Under the pieces are notes generated by a model. It saw nothing but the letters and a program-made list of their open reading frames with translations. It was not told where the DNA came from and did not search any database. The translations under genes were made by a program, and so were the position numbers. A stretch of DNA of 64,000 nt, taken from positions 1,426,001 to 1,490,000 of the forward strand of contig NZ_CP113917.1 of NCBI RefSeq assembly GCF_029395475.1. Reading direction: 5' to 3'. This document shows, one piece after another, positions 23,026-30,723 of the stretch. Origin of the DNA: Bifidobacterium sp. ESL0775 (lineage in GTDB: Bacteria; Actinomycetota; Actinomycetes; Actinomycetales; Bifidobacteriaceae). Within the stretch, counting starts at the first letter, position 1. Every line of letters starts with the position of its first letter.

Positions 23026-25341
23026 TTAGTTGCGATGTTGGCTGATGGTGTTCTGCACCGAATTCCAGATTGTATTCAGCTCACTGTCCGGCAATCCGGA
23101 CGCGCGTCCACGCTCGTAGAATTCGATTCTGATATTGGCCTCGTTCTCGGGATGGTTCAACAGCCGCCCCAACAGCCACTTGAACATCGTGTCGTTGCGC
23201 TGGCCCACAGGAATCAGCGACATGTCAGGCGTGCCAGTCTTGCTGTTGCCGACAGGTTCGGCCAACAGCTCGTCAAGCGACGACAACGAAGTGTCCGCGC
23301 GTTTTGCTGATACGAACGTTCGCGGCTTTTCATCGCATCCTTCGACGTAGCCGTTGTCTTCGAGCCATTGGGCCATTTTTGGGGGCATGACTGGCACTTG
23401 GTTGTCGGGCATGTCGAGGAGCCGGTAATCGCCGTTATGGGTGTGGCTGCCGGGGCCGATGACGTAGCCTTTGCGCTCGCAACGGATGTCCACGGGGATG
23501 CCGTTGGAATGCACAGAGTTTTTCAGCGTGCCCATGAGTTCGGCGGGTAGGGCGTAGTAGGCGTGGACTCCGCCGGATGGCGTGCCGACGAGATACGTTG
23601 TAGGGAAATCCTCGGAACCGTATTTGCCGATTTCCTGGTTGAGGACGTTCCATCCATCTGCGGTCTTGCCGTCCTTGCTTTTGTCCAAGTCGATGATGGC
23701 CATGCCCTTGTTGGGCACAACGGCATAGGATTCGGTATTCGGCCGGAGGCTGGTGTCGAGATTCTTGTCTTCGGTGAGTCGCTTCCAGTTTTTGGCGACT
23801 TTCTGTTCGGCGGGGACGAAATCGCAGTTGAATCCCATCGTGTTCGGCAACGGAACCGGGTCGGCCTCGATAGGCTGGGGAATATCAGGGGTGTCGTCGA
23901 TTTGTTTGGCGAGCTGTTCACGGTCATGCTCGTAGGCTTTGCGGTAGGGGGCGAACCTTACTTCATCCTTCACGGCAAGAATACGAATGGATGTTCCTTG
24001 TTCGGGGATCCATTTCACTCCGCCTCGGGTGAGTCCGAATCGTGCAAGTAGGTCTCGTTGTTCGTAGCGTTTCAGACTTTCCAGCATGCTGCTGGGTGCG
24101 TATCCGTTGGCGCATATCGCGTTGATGATGGATTGTTCGAGGTCGGTGACATCGTTGGCGCTGCCGACGCTGACGTCGTCGAACGGGTTTTCGCCGTGGT
24201 TTTCCCAGAGTTTGCAGCTGGCCATGATGAACGGCGCGGCCCCGTATTGTTGACGGAAGTCCAGTAGTGGTTGGAATTCCTGTGGTTTCCTGCCGTCTTT
24301 CATGCGGATATAGGCGAAGCGGCGTGCAACGGCGGCGCTCATGGTGGTGATGACAGGGTTGTTGGTAGCGACGATGAAGGTGCATTTGGGCGTGAAGCTG
24401 ACGGCGTTCTCTCCGATCCTTCGGGCGGTGACGCTGTCGCCAGTCGAGATTTTCTTCAGGTAGGTGAGCTGGTCTATGCCGATGGTGTCGGCGTCCTCGT
24501 CGTAGGCCCAGAGGGCTCCGATGAGTTTGCCGGTCTCCTGCTGGGTATCGAACCCGCCCGAGCCTCGCCGTCCTCCAAGGATTTTCTGGGAGTCCACGGC
24601 CACTGCAAGTCCGGGGAACGAACTGGCGAGTGTGCCGAGGAGGATGCCTTTGCCGTTGCCCCCGTCCCCATAAAGCACGTAGGTGAGGTGCTTGTAGGGT
24701 TCGAGCAGTGGAGTGGCGAACATCCTGGCAAGATTCATGGCCGAGTGTTCGTCTTCGGTGATGTCGCGCATGAAGGCGACGGCCTGTGTGGCGAGTCCGG
24801 CATCAAAAGGCTGGTCGATGGTCAGCTCGTATGATTCGTCGAACATCTGGTCGCCGGTATGGTAGCGGACGATACCGTTGGTTTCGCGTTTGAAGGCGGT
24901 GTCCTGAAATTTGATGCCGTGGCGGACGCGTTTGTCGAGTTTGCGGCATTCGACGACGAGCTGCTGGTTCCAGGGCAGGTAGGCTTTGTTACTTTTGACG
25001 TGATATTCGGCTTCGAGGCTGGTGATCGCATGCCAGGTGTCGAGTAACTGGTTGTTGCCGGTCTGGTCGACATCGCGAACATAGAGCGTGTGATCGTCGT
25101 CGCCAAGCAGCAGGGAGTCGTTGCGATAATCCCATAACGCCTTGGCGTATCCGTCATCGGCGTATGGCGTGGGGTTTTTGCCCCACGTGTTCCTCGGAAT
25201 CTCCACGGTCTGGCCGACTCTGTCGATGAACGTGTTCGACGTGTTCTCAAATCTGGCCACTTTCATATTCAGCAGCAGATCGGGAACATGCTGAGGACCA
25301 TTGGGGATCTTCGAGCAGGAATGATGGTAGAAAGCGTCCAT
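23026..25341 (-). CDS. Replicative SF3 helicase-PrimPol fusion with permuted domain order
   Basis: A 771-residue replication protein. The N-terminal half is a D5/SF3-type helicase: Walker A GDGGNGKG (225-232), Walker B WAYDED (278-283), sensor ATNN (325-328) and arginine finger pair at 340-341. The C-terminal part is an archaeo-eukaryotic primase fold: AIIDLDKSKDG (Asp551, Asp553), TPSGGVHAYY (587-596) and VDIRCERKGYVIGPG (617-631). A PriCT-like helical tail (WLLGRLLNHPENEANIRIEF) ends it. In known PrimPol-D5 proteins the primase comes first; here it is second. The ribosome site (AAGGA) lies in one of the iterons upstream. It should unwind and prime phage DNA. Confidence 0.85.
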   Translation of the reverse strand: MDAFYHHSCSKIPNGPQHVPDLLLNMKVARFENTSNTFIDRVGQTVEIPRNTWGKNPTPYADDGYAKALWDYRNDSLLLGDDDHTLYVRDVDQTGNNQLLDTWHAITSLEAEYHVKSNKAYLPWNQQLVVECRKLDKRVRHGIKFQDTAFKRETNGIVRYHTGDQMFDESYELTIDQPFDAGLATQAVAFMRDITEDEHSAMNLARMFATPLLEPYKHLTYVLYGDGGNGKGILLGTLASSFPGLAVAVDSQKILGGRRGSGGFDTQQETGKLIGALWAYDEDADTIGIDQLTYLKKISTGDSVTARRIGENAVSFTPKCTFIVATNNPVITTMSAAVARRFAYIRMKDGRKPQEFQPLLDFRQQYGAAPFIMASCKLWENHGENPFDDVSVGSANDVTDLEQSIINAICANGYAPSSMLESLKRYEQRDLLARFGLTRGGVKWIPEQGTSIRILAVKDEVRFAPYRKAYEHDREQLAKQIDDTPDIPQPIEADPVPLPNTMGFNCDFVPAEQKVAKNWKRLTEDKNLDTSLRPNTESYAVVPNKGMAIIDLDKSKDGKTADGWNVLNQEIGKYGSEDFPTTYLVGTPSGGVHAYYALPAELMGTLKNSVHSNGIPVDIRCERKGYVIGPGSHTHNGDYRLLDMPDNQVPVMPPKMAQWLEDNGYVEGCDEKPRTFVSAKRADTSLSSLDELLAEPVGNSKTGTPDMSLIPVGQRNDTMFKWLLGRLLNHPENEANIRIEFYERGRASGLPDSELNTIWNSVQNTISQHRN

Positions 25342-25351
25342 TTTATACAGT

Positions 25352-25573
25352 CCTTACGCTCCTTACGCTTTCCTTACGCTGTAGCGTAAGGCATGTCAGC
25401 CCAATAATTTCAATGCTTTTCACTATGTTCCTTACGCTCTTACGGTTCTTATAGGGGTGATACGCAATAAATAAAAGGTATATATGCTCAGCAGCGTAAG
25501 GAATCAGCGCCGGAATGTTCCGGAATCGTTGATATTTCAATGGTTTCATTTCCTTACGCTTCTTCCTTACGCT
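25352..25573. repeat. Iteron array, candidate phage replication origin
   Basis: The 9-mer CCTTACGCT occurs at 25352-25360, 25361-25369, 25372-25380, 25430-25438, 25552-25560 and 25565-25573, and in the opposite orientation (AGCGTAAGG) at 25383-25391 and 25493-25501. A 14-bp palindrome CCGGAATGTTCCGG lies at 25510-25523, and AT-rich sequence fills the gap. The whole 25342-25625 interval is non-coding. Repeat arrays beside an initiator-helicase gene are typical of theta-type origins, but binding sites for a repressor are an alternative. Confidence 0.8.
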
Positions 25574-25625
25574 GCTGGGGTTTATTCTCTGAATTTGTTG
25601 AATTCAAAGGGGTTAGATTTTTGGT

Positions 25626-26552
25626 TTAGAAGTCTCCGACTCCGAATTCGTCCTCGCTGCCCTGGTTGGGTTGGAGCACGTTGACGACAGTGGTTTCAGG
25701 CAATCCGGTGAGCGCGGCGATCTCCTGCGGGCTCTTGCCGGCCGCCTGGAGCTGCTGCAGTTGCTGCAGGTTGATCTGGGGGCCGGATTGCATCGGCGGG
25801 TTCGCTGCTGGCTGGGGCTGCGGCTGGTATTGCTGGCCTTGCGTCTGCGGGGCCGTGTTGGCATGCTGGAACTGCTGGTTCTGGGCTGGCGCGGGCTGTT
25901 GCATTGTGGGCTGTTGGAATTGGCCTTGCTGTTGCGGCGTGTAGCCGGTCTGCTGGTTTTGCATTGGTTGGGTTGGCTGGGGGTTGAGGAGGCTGTCGGG
26001 GCTGTTGGCGGGTTGGATGACGAAGCTGTAGAGTTTGGCCGGCATGGCGGGGTTCTTGCTTTGCGGGTCGGCTCCGACGTAGGTCTCGGTGATGGTGTCG
26101 CCGGGCTTGGGGGCCTTCTTGATTCCCGCGTTGCGCATGGCTTCGCGGAACGCCTTCAATTGGACTCCCCAACCTTTCACGTAGAGGCTGCGTCGGCCGT
26201 CATCCTCGTCCACACTGGGGTCGCGAAGATTGGTCTGGATGACCATATGGATTTCCTGCATTGGTCTTCCATCATTCCAGAAAGAAGGCTGCTGAGTGTT
26301 GAAGTCGCGCATCTGCTGGGTCTCGATGAGCTCGAGCGTTCCGGTGACCGAACTGCCGGGCTGGCTGTCGCGGCCGAAGAAGGATTTGGCGCCGCTGCCG
26401 GAGAGCAGATCGTCCAATCCGCTCAGCTGGCCTCCCTGTGGCTGCGCAGGCTGTTGGCGTTGCTGGCCTTGCTGCGGCCACGTGTTGCCGCCGCCGTATT
26501 GGGGCTGCTGGCCGTACTGGTTGTTGTACTGCTGGTTGTTGTTTGCGAACAT
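25626..26552 (-). CDS. SSB-like single-stranded DNA-binding protein with Q-rich linker
   Basis: 308 residues from the ATG at 26552 (GGAGAA upstream). After a Gln/Asn/Gly-rich lead, residues about 55-185 carry an OB-type pattern found in actinophage SSB-like proteins: SGSGAKSFFGRDSQPGSSV, RSLYVKGWGVQLKAFREA, and KPGDTITETYVGADPQ. A long Gln, Pro and Asn-rich linker of about 100 residues follows, and the end is acidic with a terminal Phe (EDEFGVGDF), like the partner-binding tip of bacterial SSB. It lies between the nuclease and the origin, so it probably protects ssDNA in replication and recombination. Confidence 0.75.
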   Translation of the reverse strand: MFANNNQQYNNQYGQQPQYGGGNTWPQQGQQRQQPAQPQGGQLSGLDDLLSGSGAKSFFGRDSQPGSSVTGTLELIETQQMRDFNTQQPSFWNDGRPMQEIHMVIQTNLRDPSVDEDDGRRSLYVKGWGVQLKAFREAMRNAGIKKAPKPGDTITETYVGADPQSKNPAMPAKLYSFVIQPANSPDSLLNPQPTQPMQNQQTGYTPQQQGQFQQPTMQQPAPAQNQQFQHANTAPQTQGQQYQPQPQPAANPPMQSGPQINLQQLQQLQAAGKSPQEIAALTGLPETTVVNVLQPNQGSEDEFGVGDF

Positions 26553-26572
26553 GATTGTTCTCCTTTTGGTTG

Positions 26573-27556
26573 TTATTTGGTTGGTTGTGGCTGGTAGGTA
26601 GGTTCGAGAAGCGGAATCAGTTGCCGCCATTTCTCGGGGACTTCGGGCCGGGGTTTCTCGTCGATGCCGAGGCCGAGCTGGTCGTTGTCGGGCCATGTGC
26701 CGTCGTTGAAATCGTGGGTGGGGCTTTCGGGCAGCAGACTGATCCATGCGTCGCGCATCTCGGGCCCGTCGGTCTGTTCGATGACGTCCATCAAGTTGAC
26801 TAGAAGCTGCGCTCTGGCGAGTGCCCATTGGCCGGGCTTGGGGTCGAACGGCCAGCGTCTGGGAACCGTGTCGTTGAGACTGAGCCCGGTACGGGGCAGG
26901 AAGATGTCGCTGACCCATTCGATGGGCAGGTTGGCGTTCTGGATGCCGAGCCCGTAGAGCGAGACTTGGACACGGTATTGCTGGCTGACGCCGTTGGCCT
27001 TGACGGTCTTGGCGGTGGTGGCGCCGACGTTTTTCCAGTCGATGATGGTGGCGGCTCCGGGGATGTAGAGGTCGATGCTGCCCGTTACGTCGTAGCCGCC
27101 GTAGATGCCTTCCAGGTGGCCGACGGTGACGCGTTTCTCAGTCTCGAAGCGCGGGTGGCCGCGGATTCTCTGGCCGAACATGCGGTCGAACATGCTGACG
27201 GTCTCGGGGTCCTTGGCCTGGCTGGCGTTGTCGAATTCGCGTTGGAGCTGGGCGTGGACGGCGGTGCCGACGAATGCGCCCCAGTTGGGCTGTTCGGGGT
27301 GGGGCCATCCGGCGAGTTTGGCGGCCAAGGTGTGGAGGCTGTCGGTGCCGAGCTCGCTGGGGCCTATGGTCTTCTGCAGGCTGCGCGGGTTGTTGACGAT
27401 GGCGTTCTCGATGACCGCGCGGATCCTCGGCCACAACACCGTGTCGTCGCCGGAAGTTGTTGCTTCCTGTTTGACGGGCTGTTGTGGTTTTTGTTGTTGT
27501 TGGGCTTTGGCGACGGCGAGCACCGCATTGTCGGCGCTATCGGTTGTCTTGCTCAT
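26573..27556 (-). CDS. PD-(D/E)XK nuclease, Cas4/RecB-like
   Basis: 327 residues. The nuclease core is visible as GTAVHAQLQREF (His101), an FETEKRV acidic motif (Glu140), GSIDLYIPGA (Asp162) and IIDWKN (Asp173-Trp-Lys175), the order found in RecB-family exonucleases. An Ala and Gln-rich N-terminal region precedes it. With the SSB-like protein and RusA in the same operon it probably serves phage recombination. GGAGC precedes the ATG at 27556. No CRISPR array or other cas gene is near, so a CRISPR role is not suggested. Confidence 0.8.
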   Translation of the reverse strand: MSKTTDSADNAVLAVAKAQQQQKPQQPVKQEATTSGDDTVLWPRIRAVIENAIVNNPRSLQKTIGPSELGTDSLHTLAAKLAGWPHPEQPNWGAFVGTAVHAQLQREFDNASQAKDPETVSMFDRMFGQRIRGHPRFETEKRVTVGHLEGIYGGYDVTGSIDLYIPGAATIIDWKNVGATTAKTVKANGVSQQYRVQVSLYGLGIQNANLPIEWVSDIFLPRTGLSLNDTVPRRWPFDPKPGQWALARAQLLVNLMDVIEQTDGPEMRDAWISLLPESPTHDFNDGTWPDNDQLGLGIDEKPRPEVPEKWRQLIPLLEPTYQPQPTK

Positions 27557-27737
27557 GCTTCAGCTCCTTTAACGCGCGTCCGGCTTCACGGCGGATATAT
27601 TCCACGTCCGTTTTGCTGAGCCGCATCTCGAATCCGCCGCCGTTCCAGATTCGCATTTTGAATCCGATGCCGTTGCCTGGGGAGTCGCTGGTCTTGTCGC
27701 GGGTGATGGTGAACCCGCCGTCGGTGATGTTGCTCAT
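27537..27737 (-). CDS. 66-residue phage protein, unknown
   Basis: A short basic protein with a beta-like first half (TRDKTSDSPGNGIGFKMRIW) and a helix in the second (DVEYIRREAGRALKELKHEQ). GGGGAAATGAG supplies both ribosome site and start; the start overlaps the stop of the gene before it and the end overlaps the nuclease gene by 20 bases. Function unknown. Confidence 0.6.
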   Translation of the reverse strand: MSNITDGGFTITRDKTSDSPGNGIGFKMRIWNGGGFEMRLSKTDVEYIRREAGRALKELKHEQDNR

Positions 27738-27904
27738 TTCCCCAGCCTCGCTTCCTGCTTCTGAATCTGCAGCGCGGCGTCACGGCATACCTGGTCGAAC
27801 TTGTCGCTCTTGATGATGTACAGGTCATCGGTGAGATCCAGGTCATGCTTCTGGATCGCATGGCCGACGGCCTTCTCGATGTCGCTTCCCGGTTGTCGGA
27901 TCAT
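27734..27904 (-). CDS. 56-residue acidic helical protein, unknown
   Basis: Read directly. ATG at 27904 overlaps the stop of the preceding gene as ATGA; the stop TGA at 27734-27736 overlaps the ATG of the next. The product is charged and helical with no membrane segment (DIEKAVGHAIQKHDLDLTDD). The tight overlaps on both sides, repeated elsewhere in the operon, support that it is translated. Confidence 0.7.
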   Translation of the reverse strand: MIRQPGSDIEKAVGHAIQKHDLDLTDDLYIIKSDKFDQVCRDAALQIQKQEARLGK

Positions 27905-28317
27905 TTGACCACCACCGTGCTCTTGCCCTGGTCGAACAGGCCGGCCAAAGCGTCCTCGCCAAGTTTTTTCCGTGCGCCGGTTGAATCCGGGGCTATCTTG
28001 TACAGTTCCGGATAGTCCGCGGCCGGGAACTTCTTCTGGAACCGGCCGGCATTCAGACGCTTCGACCCTTCGCGCACCTGCACCTTCAGGCCGCCGGCCA
28101 CATAGGTGCCGGGCTCATGGGTGTCGAGGATATCCTGCTTCAGCTGATCCACCTTCTGCTGGCGTTCCTCAATCTCGGCCTGCAGGCTCACGATCTTCCG
28201 CGCCTGCGCCATAAGCAGATTTTCCTTTGCCTGTGCGTCCTCCTTGGCGCGTTCGATCTGTTCCGGTGTGGCTTGTGTCTGCAGGATGGGTTGCTGGTTG
28301 ATGATTGCTGTTGTCAT
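27901..28317 (-). CDS. Coiled-coil phage protein, unknown
   Basis: 138 residues from the ATG at 28317 (AAGGAG upstream). The N-terminal 70 residues form a long coiled coil (ERAKEDAQAKENLL, IEERQQKVDQLKQDIL). The C-terminal 65 residues have a compact region (GGLKVQVREGSKRLNAGRF, FPAADYPELYKIAPDS) seen beside recombination genes in other actinophages. Role in DNA metabolism is suggested only by operon position. Confidence 0.55.
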   Translation of the reverse strand: MTTAIINQQPILQTQATPEQIERAKEDAQAKENLLMAQARKIVSLQAEIEERQQKVDQLKQDILDTHEPGTYVAGGLKVQVREGSKRLNAGRFQKKFPAADYPELYKIAPDSTGARKKLGEDALAGLFDQGKSTVVVK

Positions 28318-28490
28318 TTTGTTTGCTCCTTGTTTTGTCTCTTGTATTTGATGGGTACCCACACGGTCTTGTGGGTCTTATGGGCGAAACGGTGCATGTT
28401 GCACGCCTCTATCGCCTTTTCGAGGGTCGTAGGCGGTTCCAGGGCCCCGCAGGTCTTGCATCGTGGCAGGTAATAGTTTGAATGGGCCAT
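28314..28490 (-). CDS. 58-residue protein with CxxC and His residues
   Basis: Read directly. ATG at 28490 overlaps the upstream stop and the stop at 28314-28316 overlaps the next ATG. CKTCGA near residue 11 and CNMHRFAHKTHK near 31 could bind one zinc ion. The rest is basic. No family recognised; the overlaps support that it is a real gene. Confidence 0.65.
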   Translation of the reverse strand: MAHSNYYLPRCKTCGALEPPTTLEKAIEACNMHRFAHKTHKTVWVPIKYKRQNKEQTK

Positions 28491-29077
28491 CAGTCCACCG
28501 TCGCCAGTTTCGGCTGCGTCGCCTTCAGTTCGCGTTTGATGCGCCTGATCTGCTTCTCCGAATCGGCAATAGCGGTATAGGCGAGCTGTCCATCAACGTA
28601 TTTGAACCGTTGCCCGCACTTCAGGCAGTACACCGGATCGGGATTGCCCTTGTACAGGTCGATCAGCCACTTGTTGTCGTTACTGCTCGGCTGCCCCCAC
28701 AAGCTTGTGCCGCATCGCGGGCAGATGGAATACGGAGGCTCATCGATAACTGCCTTAGGGCCGGAAGTACAGTAGCCCATGACTTTCCACGGGTCTCCGT
28801 CCTTGTCCAGCTGGTCGGCGAACTCAGTGATAAGCCGATCGATATATTCGCAGGTTACAAACTGGTATTTGAAGTTTTCGAATGTCTTGTAACTGTTGAA
28901 CATCGAATTCTTCTCCGCCAAGTAACTGATGGCAACGCGCATCGAATCCGGCCACGCCTTTGTCGGATCGACCTCGATTGTCACCGTAGTCGGCTTCGGC
29001 ATCTCGTTCTTCGGAACATCCTGGAACACTTCCAGGTTCACCGTTACCTTCTTCTGTGGAATAGTTAAAAAACTCAT
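28490..29077 (-). CDS. Phage protein with zinc ribbon, unknown
   Basis: 195 residues from the ATG at 29077 (AAAGGAG eight bases upstream; an ATG two codons earlier is too close). The N-terminal 110 residues have a mixed fold with an acidic helix (CEYIDRLITEFADQLDKDG). Two CxxC pairs, CPRCG near 132 and CLKCG near 160, form a likely zinc ribbon. It overlaps the RusA gene as ATGA. Possibly a DNA-binding accessory protein. Confidence 0.6.
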   Translation of the reverse strand: MSFLTIPQKKVTVNLEVFQDVPKNEMPKPTTVTIEVDPTKAWPDSMRVAISYLAEKNSMFNSYKTFENFKYQFVTCEYIDRLITEFADQLDKDGDPWKVMGYCTSGPKAVIDEPPYSICPRCGTSLWGQPSSNDNKWLIDLYKGNPDPVYCLKCGQRFKYVDGQLAYTAIADSEKQIRRIKRELKATQPKLATVD

Positions 29078-29547
29078 TGCCATTGCTCCTTTCCGATTTG
29101 GCTGATCTCTGCGATGTAGATGTGCGTGTGCGCCTGGTAGGGCACGCCGTTGTGGGTGAGGGGGTCGCCGGCCTTGCGGTTGCGCATGCCACGCTTGCCC
29201 TGGACCCTTTTGTCGGGGAGGATTTTGCGTACGGTGGCCTGCATGATCTGCTTGTCGTCCACGTAGGCGACGCCGTTCAACGCGTCCGTGGCCAGTTTCG
29301 CAATATTGTCCCAATCCTTGCCACTGCGGTCGGGCATCCAGAAATCCAAAGCGACCTGAATATCGCCGGTGAGCGGCCGAGCATCAGGGTATTTCGTGAT
29401 GAACGTGCTGTAAACACGATTCTCAGCCGTCTTCGTCTTTTCCGGCGTGACACCATGCACGCCCCTGCCGCCAGGGTTCCGATAGACCCGCGGACGGCCC
29501 TTCGACTGCGGTGGCCCCGGAACGACGAACCTGAATTCACTTGACAT
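29074..29547 (-). CDS. rusA: RusA-type Holliday junction resolvase
   Basis: 157 residues. RusA family motifs are KGRPRVYRN near residue 16, the acidic GKDWDNIAKLATDALNG (Asp78, Asp80) and YVDDKQI (Asp97, Asp98), which chelate magnesium for cleavage of four-way junctions. It probably resolves branched intermediates before packaging. The middle of the early operon is the usual position. Confidence 0.88.
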   Translation of the reverse strand: MSSEFRFVVPGPPQSKGRPRVYRNPGGRGVHGVTPEKTKTAENRVYSTFITKYPDARPLTGDIQVALDFWMPDRSGKDWDNIAKLATDALNGVAYVDDKQIMQATVRKILPDKRVQGKRGMRNRKAGDPLTHNGVPYQAHTHIYIAEISQIGKEQWQ

Positions 29548-30073
29548 CCTTCTCGTCCTCCTTTGTGGCGCTACTGAGTCTGTTTTGGAGTTTCTTGTTG
29601 GCGTCGGCCAGCGCGATGCAGGTGGTCTCCAGCGAGCTGATGCGGCTGTCGCGCCAGTCCTCGCCAGTGGAGAGCTCGTTCCACTTGTCGAGCAGGAACA
29701 CGGTCAGGGGGATGGTGACGAGTACGGCTGCGAACTGCTGCAGGCCGAGCGTGCCCTCGCCGATGCCTGCGACCAGCCAGATGATGCTCACACACATGAC
29801 CACGGCGCTCACGGAGCCCCCGACAAGGCAGACAAGCGCGACCCTTCTGGACTTAGCCGGATCCGTTTTCGCTGCCTTGGTGTCCTGCAGCCATTTACGG
29901 TATTCGGGTGTGAGCGACCCGTTTTCGAATGCTTTGAGGGTCGGGACGATTCTGTGGTCGAGGACGTTGTCCACGTCCCCGCAGTCGTAGAAATCATGAC
30001 CGCTGATCTGTTTGGTTCCGAAGGTGAGACGACTCGCCTCCTGCGAGGTGATTGCTGTGTTCTTCCTGCTCAT
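29537..30073 (-). CDS. Membrane protein with DivIVA-like N-terminus
   Basis: 178 residues. The start (SGHDFYDCGDVDNVLDHRIV) resembles the DivIVA N-terminal motif that binds curved membrane and precedes a coiled coil. Two hydrophobic segments follow near residues 75-100 and 112-130, then a C-terminal coiled coil (LETTCIALADANKKLQNRL). In bifidobacteria DivIVA marks poles and septa, so a phage copy could act at the division site or with host growth. The DivIVA resemblance is short and should be tested. Confidence 0.6.
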   Translation of the reverse strand: MSRKNTAITSQEASRLTFGTKQISGHDFYDCGDVDNVLDHRIVPTLKAFENGSLTPEYRKWLQDTKAAKTDPAKSRRVALVCLVGGSVSAVVMCVSIIWLVAGIGEGTLGLQQFAAVLVTIPLTVFLLDKWNELSTGEDWRDSRISSLETTCIALADANKKLQNRLSSATKEDEKDVK

Positions 30074-30378
30074 GCTTCACCTGCGTATTCGTTGGTGGCC
30101 ATGTGCATGTGCTCGCGCAGGCATTTCAGCACGGCTTCCCTGCTGTACATGACGCGTCGGCCGACTTTCAAAAACGCCGGACCGTCACCACTCCCCCGCC
30201 ATTCCGACAATGTGCTCAGCGGTATGCCGGACAGTTCGCTCAGCTTCACCGGCGTGACCACAGGTGGCAGTATGGCTTCGAGTGCTGCAAAATCAAGATG
30301 TCGATTGAACTTTTCCAAACTTGTCGAAGTGATGTTTTTGTTTGAAGATTCGAGCACCTTCATTTTTTGTTGTTTCAT
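30070..30378 (-). CDS. Helix-turn-helix protein, excisionase-like
   Basis: 102 residues. The second half has a winged-helix-turn-helix pattern KLSELSGIPLSTLSEWRGSG then PAFLKVGRRVMYSREAVLKC, the order of small MerR-like or Xis proteins. Such proteins either direct excision or set early transcription. It overlaps genes on both sides. Xis is not proven because it is far from int. Confidence 0.7.
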   Translation of the reverse strand: MKQQKMKVLESSNKNITSTSLEKFNRHLDFAALEAILPPVVTPVKLSELSGIPLSTLSEWRGSGDGPAFLKVGRRVMYSREAVLKCLREHMHMATNEYAGEA

Positions 30379-30677
30379 CGTTGCCCGTTTTCTTCAAGTT
30401 TTCTTGTATTGCTAATCCATTCATTTCCCTCACCGGTGATCTCGTCGTGGATGAACTCGCAGATAGGACATATGGTGATGGGCCCTGATTGCCGGCTTTT
30501 ATTTTTGATAATGTCGCAATGCTTGCGCTCCATGATCCTGTCGCATAATGTATGCATGCATTCATCGTTGCTGTTGACGATTATGTGATAGACCAATGGT
30601 GCGTTATCGGCCGATTGGGATGGTTGGGGTTTGGTTGCGGTCTTGTTTGGCCGTTTCTCTAATATTGATGTTGGCAT
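30375..30677 (-). CDS. Phage protein with CxxC, unknown
   Basis: 100 residues with a Lys and Pro-rich N-terminus and CPICEF near residue 70 plus Cys residues near 40-45 and 54. The pattern may bind zinc. AAAGAGAAAA is a weak ribosome site before the ATG at 30677. No family recognised. Confidence 0.5.
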   Translation of the reverse strand: MPTSILEKRPNKTATKPQPSQSADNAPLVYHIIVNSNDECMHTLCDRIMERKHCDIIKNKSRQSGPITICPICEFIHDEITGEGNEWISNTRKLEENGQR

Positions 30678-30723
30678 TGTTTTTCTCTTTCAGTGTCTTG
30701 CCGCAGTTCCAGCTGCGGCATTT

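Noticed and set aside
25343-25549. 68-codon minus-strand frame across the iterons
   Set aside because: It reads through the repeat array, lacks a ribosome site and gives repeat-encoded sequence; the region is better explained as non-coding.
26573-27556. Cas4-like nuclease as part of a CRISPR system
   Set aside because: No repeats of CRISPR type and no other cas gene in the window; its operon is phage recombination.
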